Positions 57,394 to 64,000 of a stretch of 64,000 nucleotides of DNA are shown piece by piece. The translations under genes and the position numbers were made by a program. The DNA is from Wurfbainia villosa. Lineage: Eukaryota > Streptophyta > Magnoliopsida > Zingiberales > Zingiberaceae. Position 1 is the stretch's first letter. Every line of letters begins with the position of its first letter. Under the pieces are notes generated by a model. The model saw nothing but the letters and a program-made list of their open reading frames with translations, ran no database searches and had not been told where the DNA came from. The DNA is taken from assembly GCA_025175895.1 (NCBI GenBank), contig CM045993.1:62438621-62502620 (forward strand), written 5' to 3'.

Positions 57394-57930
57394 TTATGCC
57401 CTTTTAGCCTTTTTCTTCTTCCCCTTCTGTTGTTCCTTTGACTTCCTCTTAGAACCTTTCTTCGAGGAATCAACTAACAGCACCATCCCCTGCTCATGCT
57501 TCACAGAAGGCTCCATAGTCTTTAGCATGTTGAGCAGTACCACAGATGAACCTTCTTGCATCTCAGAGGTGAAGAGGAGCTTGGAGACTTCGAACCTTTC
57601 GAATCTCACTTGCTCATCAACCAACTCTTAAAGATGAAAGACTATGGTATGAGCATCCATATGCTCAAGCTGCTTTCGCAGCTCAGGTATCATCGCGGCT
57701 AGCATGATGCAACTCACTAGTTCAGAATCACTCACATATTTCTGATAGGCCAACAATTGGTCCAGAGTTGTGTCATCACTAGGACGGGCGGGAAGAGGCT
57801 TTTCAAGGACATACGCAAGCTTTTCCGCCTTGAGAATAATTCTCAAGTTTCTAAGCCATTCCAAGGAGTTAGGCCCAATCAATTTGTTTGAATTCAAAAT
57901 AGAGTGCAAATGCAAAGACATCATGATCAA
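57394..57930 (-). pseudogene. gag: gag of element H, internally deleted
   Basis: One frame with a single stop at 57628-57630. The capsid start (SNKLIGPNSLEWLRNLRIIL) and middle (MLAAMIPELRKQLEHMDAH) are of the same UBN2 type as in A. After EMQEGSSV the sequence jumps to LLNMLKTMEPSVKHEQG. About 50 residues that include the LQSLP motif in relatives are missing. A Lys-rich linker ends the frame at 57394. Confidence 0.83.
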
Positions 57931-59200
57931 GTGATTAAACTAGAAATACAAATGAAGCATATATGAGAAAGATGATTTAAAATGCATCAACATACATTCA
58001 TAAATCCCATTCATTTTTTGAATTTCAAAAACCCCAAAAATCACTTTAGGAGATCGTAGGTCCATCTCCGAATGGGCTGATATCCAACATAGATATGAAC
58101 AACCTTGGAGAGAGTCCAACAAGTCATTCATAGCTATGATGGTAGGTATCAAATATACCAATTGCATATCACATATATGCAACTATCACAATGTGCTATC
58201 AACTAATTGAATGTTCACACATACATCAGGTTGTTAACTCATTAACAAGTATGCATCATATGCATAACACCCAAGATCACCTCCCTTCACATCGACCTTG
58301 GAGAGAGTCCAACAAGCTGATGCTCCAGGTTAAAGCCAACCTATTAATCGAGAAATAGTTTTAATATGGTTAGAGCGCATTCAACCAATTAGCCCAGCTT
58401 GGAGAGAGTCCAACAACCAAAGCTAACGATTGACCTCTGACTCTTACCATATTAGTATTAAACTATTCCATGGTTTGAACATGTTCAAGTTCGAGCCGGG
58501 GTTTGAGAGAGTCCAACGACCCAAACAAGAAACAGAACTCTGGTTCTAACCATATTAATGGAAGATGTAAGCTTTAATATTGATTAAGGGTTTTATGTCT
58601 CATTCTCTTTGCATGCAAATAACTATTATCTACATGACATGACATACATCTACATGTCACGACATGCATGACATAATGATATGCATCTAATGCAATTACA
58701 TGACATACAATTATGGCATGTACAAAATTTTCTTATATACCATAACTATTTATGGAAATAAAATATGTTTGAGATTTGATTTCCCAAATCAAATCATGAT
58801 TAAATTAGGAAACAAATTTCAAAATCTAATCACATATTTTATTTATGGAAGGTCTCGATTAAAGAAAGTCAAATTTAATTTAGGAAACAAATTTCCTAAA
58901 GTTGTCAAAAATATTTATGGAAATAAAATATATTTTAGATTTGATTCCTTAAATCAAATAATAATTAAATTAAGAAACAAATTTCCAAATCTAATCATAT
59001 ATTTTATTTATGGAAATTGTTAATTTCCATGAATACTTCTAAACTTTCCAAAAGTAGAAGATTTCCATAAATACTTCTAGACTTTCCAAAATTAGAAAAT
59101 TTTCATAAATACTTCTAAACTTTTCAAAAGTAGAAAATTTCCATAAATACAACTATGACTATCGCAAAACAATTTTACAATTATGTCGAAATACAACCTG
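57931..59200 (-). other. untranslated leader of element H with repeated motifs
   Basis: No gene. Four copies of a 16-20 bp motif around ttggagagagtccaac lie at about 58103, 58297, 58398 and 58502. A duplicated stretch of about 110 bp (58743-58860 and 58910-59020) with landmark aggaaacaaatttc follows, then three to four copies of a 37-bp unit around ttccataaatacttcta (59022-59140). AT-rich throughout. Confidence 0.7.
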
Positions 59201-59213
59201 GGCTCTGATACCA
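59201..59213 (-). promoter_or_regulatory. primer binding site of H
   Basis: The minus strand reads tggtatcagagcc, one base after the LTR end. Confidence 0.93.
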
Positions 59214-59214
59214 G

Positions 59215-62200
59215 TGTTGGGTTTCCGGCACCGCGGCGAGTGTGTGTTCGAACATGTTTCATAAATATGTGCGCAGCGGAAGAAATAAAAAGTAATAAAT
59301 CTAATTTATTACCTCACACATACCACACTCATGCATAGTACAATATATGTAGACATAACCGTAGTTTCAAATTTTTCAATAAAAAGAAATTATTCTACGT
59401 ATACCTGACATTTCACGTGTAGTGGGAAAGGCATCAACCGGAGTGACTCTCACTAGAATCGCCTCTATCCATATCCACGCCGAGTATCATCGGGATGACT
59501 TCACAAAGCCACGAGCCTCATATTTGTACGAGTCACTAGCCTCGTGTCGAAGATGATGTGATCGAGAGAAGATCACAATCTGAATCAAAATTCGGATTCA
59601 AAACCGAGTCCCCAAAACTCGCTTCTCTGGAGAGGTATTCGTCAACTGTTTGACGAATCCTTCGTCCTCCACCTTTGAGGATTACCGGAGATCGAATTCA
59701 TGGCAAGGTAGCCATTATTGGAGCTCCAAACATCGTCCAAACGACGCTCCGACAAGAAGGAAGTAAGTTGTCTAGAAAACTAGACAGCTTTGGTGGAGAA
59801 CTTGCGCCGACCAAATAAGGAAAGCAGGCCGCTCCTTGGTCACCTGAGCCAAGGGAAGTCGCCGGAGGGTTGCCGGAGTATCGCCGGCAGGAGCTTGGAT
59901 GTCGGCAACAGCTTGGATGGCGGCACAAGGGCTGGGTGGCAACAAGGTTGGGTGGCGGCACAAGAAGAGGAGAGGGAGGGGGCGGCACCAAAAATAGGAT
60001 TAGGTTTTCACAAAACCCTTAAGAGCTGTTTTTATAGAGAACACATTCTCCTAATGGTTATTGGTTCATAACCAAAAACCCGTTAACCCGCTTCATTAAC
60101 TTAAGTTAAAATAAACCAAACTGATTTGGTCTATTTTAAGTTAAAACGAACCGAACCAACTTTGGTTCATTCGTTTAAAACAAACCAAACCCCTTTGATT
60201 TATTCTTCACCATTGAATTAGAACCAAACCAATTTGATTCATCCATCATGTCTTCATAAGACACGACCCATCCACACTTCCATTGCGACTGAAACGATTT
60301 CATGCTCGCTCCTTGTTTGGTCCAACCAAACCTAGTTTCTCTCGGTCTGAGAATCTCATTCTCAAGCTCGTTTTAAATCCTTCGAATTGCACTCATTGTG
60401 CGTGTGACCAAATAGGTTCTCGGTTTATGTTGGCCATCTATAATTAATAATTAATTATAGAACGATCATGAGTGACACCTAGTAGTAGTACATCATGATC
60501 CCCAATTAATCGAAAAGATCAACCGTTGATCCAGAACTATTTTTGAAACCCTTCAGCGGCTACAATGAATCATGTCCCGTTCCCTTCATGCATCTTATAC
60601 CCACTTGGTTTAGGACATGGTCTATAGTGTCAGTCCCCACTAGGTTGACTATGTCACACCTAGCCCAAGTATCATTTCCTCATCCTATGGATTCTAGTTA
60701 CATCACATGCATCCAAGAGTACCTTACTCTAAACATGTAATGCTTTGGCCAAAGACTTTAGTAACAATCCGACGAGAGGCCATGAGTATACATCTCCTTG
60801 AAAGGAGTGGTGAATCCTTTATAGGCTATTCAAACACCTTCGATCACTTTGACTTATACCCAATCATCTCGGGTCCACATATCCTCAGAGATGCTTATTT
60901 AAGATGCCAAAGCATAAGTCTTCATGACCAAGATGACTTGAATACCGCAAGTCAAAGGAACATCGCACTTAAGCTGCAATAAGAACTTCATTGACATATC
61001 TATATATGCAGAGAACCATATGAAGTTTTACAGCTGGTCACTCCAATGAACTAGTTACCATAACTAGCATCCACGATTAACTCTGGACATCATAATGTCT
61101 CCAGCCAGTGAGAATCAGCTGCTTGGATACACCAAGGAGTATACCTCGTGCTAGTCTTGACATAATTGATGGTGTCCAAATCCATCAATTCATCGACTAG
61201 GGATAATTTTGATACATCACAATTACACATGTAGTGTTGGGAAAAACTCCGGATCTGATGTTCACAACATCGCGGGCAAATACTTCGCACAACCACAGTG
61301 GAAACAATAATTATACCGAATCCCACCAGAGATCCATGCAAAACTATATAAATCATTTTCTTTAATCTAGTCTAGATCTTATCTAGAGGAGGAATATACC
61401 TTCGGTGCGTGCCTTTTGCAATCCCGCTTTTCCAAACTCTATCGAATCTCAATACGGTATGGGTAACCATATATCTATGGTATCTACACTGACACCCACA
61501 CTAGCTTTGGAGTCACGTTGTGCTAGCAACCCCTAGCAAAATGCTAAGAACACTTTTGGAATAAGAAGGAGAGGAAGGATGAGATGAGAGAACACTTTCT
61601 CTCTTGGCCCTTTTGGCTTGCACACCCAAAACACAAGAACAACACAAGGATTGTCATCCACGTTGAGCACAAAACCCATTTTATGCTCAAGCCATTAATG
61701 CCATTATCTCCTCATTAAGACATCTCTTAATACCAAGACCCTTGGTATTCTCCTTCATGAATTCTCATCATGAATACCAAGGCTCTTGGTATTCCCATGC
61801 ATGATTAATCAAATTAATCATTCATGATGATGAATCATCTTCCATGGTTCAACTTGAGTCTAACTCAAGTTTAACCAGTTTGAGTCTAACTCAAATCTTG
61901 GCCATATGCTTAATTGTCCTTTTAGTCCAACTAAAAGAAATCATCTCTAAAACAGAATGTCATTTGTGTGTGACCCTATAGGCTCTTGTAACATTGGCAA
62001 TGTATCTAAAACACCTTTTAGATACATAAGCAATGAGCGGCATCTAGCAATACATCATTGCTACCCAAGTTACAAGATCGTCAAGATCCGACAACCTTTC
62101 CGTGACTATTATCATGTATGACGATGTCCTTCTATCTTAGATCAATCAATGAGGCATACACCGTGTCATCCCCTTATCGATCTTTATGTTTCTTGATCCC

Positions 62201-63138
62201 CCACTAGACTCACTCAAACAAATGAGCTCAATATCTCGTATTGACTCATTTGAGCATGGCCATGCATTTCGTGGTCCTACTCTATCAAGAGGCCAAAGAT
62301 ATCACTCTCGTTATATGGGAGGGATAGATCCCATCTACATCACTCACATTCCTCCGCATAATTCGTTACATACCCAGTGATTGCCGTTATAGTGCACCCA
62401 TTTACGGTGTAACGTTAGACGATACCAAAGTACATAACTCCTTATGTAGGGAACCATAGTGACTTCAGGTCTAAGGACTATTCATACCAATAGTCACATG
62501 AGAAAGTATATGACACTCATATAACGATCCATGATACTTTCTCATGGTGGGTCAATTCAGAATATATATTCTCCAATATATATACCCATGTGTCAATGTG
62601 ATATCACATATTCATGACTTGTGAGATAAAGTCATCCATTGACCTACATGCTAGTCTTAATGTATTAATATTTCCCTTGTATATTAATACTTGACTAGGA
62701 ATATTAAGAATAATATTCTCTACAGCTTCTCATAATCAATTCTACCAATTGATAAACTGTAGATTAGAACCTACTATTCAAGGGCATTATTATATTTATT
62801 TTAGCTGGCACATGCATAAAGTAAATATAATAAACAATCCTTGTCTTTTATTAATGAAATATGATACACATGATCCCTAATCAATCATCTCATGATTGAC
62901 ACTACATCTCATGATTGACACTAAGGGATGATACTAACATGTAGAAATACTCACTAGTTGTGATCCAATCACAAATTCTCTCATGCTGTGAATTGTATCA
63001 TGGACATTCAGTAAATGAGTTTAAGATCTAATCAAATACATGAAAACATGTATACTCAAATAGTGAATCTTCATTTATCATATAAATGGTTCAAACATAA
63101 GACGATTACCTTAGGACATCTCTCATATATTACTAACA
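59215..63138 (-). repeat. 5' LTR of element H, interrupted by I
   Basis: Matches 46186-48393 when solo LTR I and its duplicated target are removed. A TATA-like box on the minus strand lies at about 60027-60037. Followed by the TSD aaaac. Confidence 0.93.
61235..62939 (-). mobile_element. element I: solo LTR related to the LTR of A
   Basis: 1705 bp with a perfect TSD, tgtag (61230-61234 and 62940-62944), in the 5' LTR of H. On the minus strand it begins TGTTAGTATCATCCC and ends TTTTTCCCAACA. Blocks such as atgtgactattggtatgaat and the 62100-62600 stretch align with the LTR of A, so it is a diverged subfamily. There is no primer site or internal region. Confidence 0.9.
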
Positions 63139-63143
63139 AAAAC

Positions 63144-64000
63144 AAGCTAAAGAATAAGATTATTAAAGAGAAAGAGGATATCTGGTTGGACTAGACTTAG
63201 AGGGGCATAAAATGGGAGTGAAAGAGGTGAACACGAGCATGTCAGTGCCTGACATGGTTGTTCAACACCTTGCCAAGAAAAAAATGGAAGACAGAGTGCT
63301 CCATAGCCTAATCGTAGAGCTGGTATGTGTTTGAGAAACACTGTCATGTCTCAGGCTGTGCTTGAAAAGTAGTGTCACATGGTCGTGTTCGACATCTAGA
63401 GAGGAACACAACCCTGTCGTGTTGAGAAACACAATCATGTCAAAAAGGCTTTGCCCGGGCTTGGCTAAGGCATGAGAATGTTTTTGACCGTGTTGGACAC
63501 ATCTAGAGGAAAACACGACCCAGTCGTGCTAAGAGGCACGACTCTGCCCAAAAGGCATGACCCTGGCGTGTTTGGAAAGAACGATCATGGGATGATCATG
63601 TTGGGCATATCCATATGCGACACGATTATGATGCATTGCATCACCCGACCATGTCACGTCCAAACGTTTCGTCTTCTCATGTTTTAGCAAGATGTGCACA
63701 CTCTAATTCAGAGATCTATAAATAAGGTTCTTGATGAAACACTAATAGTGCTTTTGGGATAGTTCTTTCCGAGGTTTTTAGTGTTTGTGTCTCCTCCTCT
63801 TCTCCTCTTCTTCTCCATGCTTGGCTAGCACTAATCGAAGAGGAAGGCTTATTGCCTTTCGAGAAGTTGTCTCGCGAAGACTCAACATGGATACCGATAA
63901 AGGCTAAACTCATCAGTCTTGCTTGAAGTTTCTACAAATTTAAAAGAATCATGAAGGTATGATCTTTTCCCTAACACTTATGTTTATATAATGATCTATG
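63144..64000 (+). mobile_element. element K: right fragment, running off the window
   Basis: 63144-63240 lines up with the H LTR (complement of about 47235-47345: aagctaaagaataagatt, ggttggactag). 63300-63640 holds decayed cacgaccgtgtt-type motifs not found in H. A TATA-like tctataaataagg at 63714-63726, followed by a CT-rich stretch, fits an LTR promoter and R region. The last 200 bases are only loosely similar to H. No gene supported. Whether K is a solo LTR or a 5' LTR cannot be told from this window. Confidence 0.45.

Larger units (their letters stand above)
46186..63138 (-). mobile_element. element H: full-length Ty1/copia retrotransposon with three guests
   Basis: H has LTRs that on the minus strand begin TGTTAGTAATATATGAG and end AAACCCAACA, with a perfect TSD, aaaac (46181-46185 and 63139-63143). 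Minus-strand order is LTR, primer site, gag, protease, integrase, RT, RNase H, polypurine tract, LTR. G and the TRIM interrupt RNase H, and solo LTR I interrupts the 5' LTR. Without guests H is about 9.5 kb. It is inserted in K, an older LTR of its own broad family. Deletions and stops make it non-autonomous. Confidence 0.94.

Noticed and set aside
63262..63913. Frames near the right end as host exons
   Set aside because: Short, without recognisable domains or splice-supported extension, and in sequence that continues LTR K.

Overview
The window is intergenic DNA of a flowering plant with a repeat-rich, probably large genome. A monocot is my low-confidence guess; nothing here fixes the species. 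I found no host gene, tRNA, rRNA or CRISPR array. Every protein-like reading frame I can support belongs to an LTR retrotransposon, and nearly all carry stops or frameshifts. The long tandem and inverted repeats are parts of LTRs or leaders.

Almost all of 1638-64000 resolves into one stack of nested insertions. I read it from matching LTR pairs and 5-bp target-site duplications (TSDs). Element names A-K are mine. K is an old LTR in plus orientation, interrupted twice. J, a solo LTR, sits in K at about 2569-46114. A (Ty1/copia, plus, 2676-30500, TSD gtttg) and D (Athila-like, minus, 31000-45383, TSD gtaaa) both sit in J. A contains B' (rearranged copia, 8131-15965, TSD gacga) and C (Ty3/gypsy chromovirus, plus, 16101-27211, TSD taaaa). 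D contains E (solo LTR, 31462-33197, TSD gtacg) in its 3' LTR and F (gag-only LTR element, plus, 35721-41317, TSD ataca). H (copia, minus, 46186-63138, TSD aaaac) is the second insertion in K. It carries G (gag-only, minus, 48607-53749, TSD acttt), a TRIM (54027-54659, TSD gcatc) and I (solo LTR, 61235-62939, TSD tgtag).

Left to right: 1-1075 is an AT-rich repeat region with CACTA-like motifs and a recurring 10-bp palindrome, CAGTCGACTG. Then come K, the start of J, and A with B' and C nested in its integrase/RT region. After that come the middle of J, D with E and F, the end of J, a short piece of K, H with its three guests, and the rest of K.

Four signals stand out. B' has lost its 5' LTR and carries an inverted LTR plus leader at its 3' side. 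This makes two interlocked, almost identical inverted repeats and points an LTR promoter antisense into its own gag-pol. Several U3 regions carry a promoter-proximal repeat just upstream of a TATA box: CAGTCGACTG in F, G and J, and a 28-bp minisatellite in B'. F and G form a gag-only family. The TRIM has LTRs that read identical. LTR ages and expression cannot be judged by eye.
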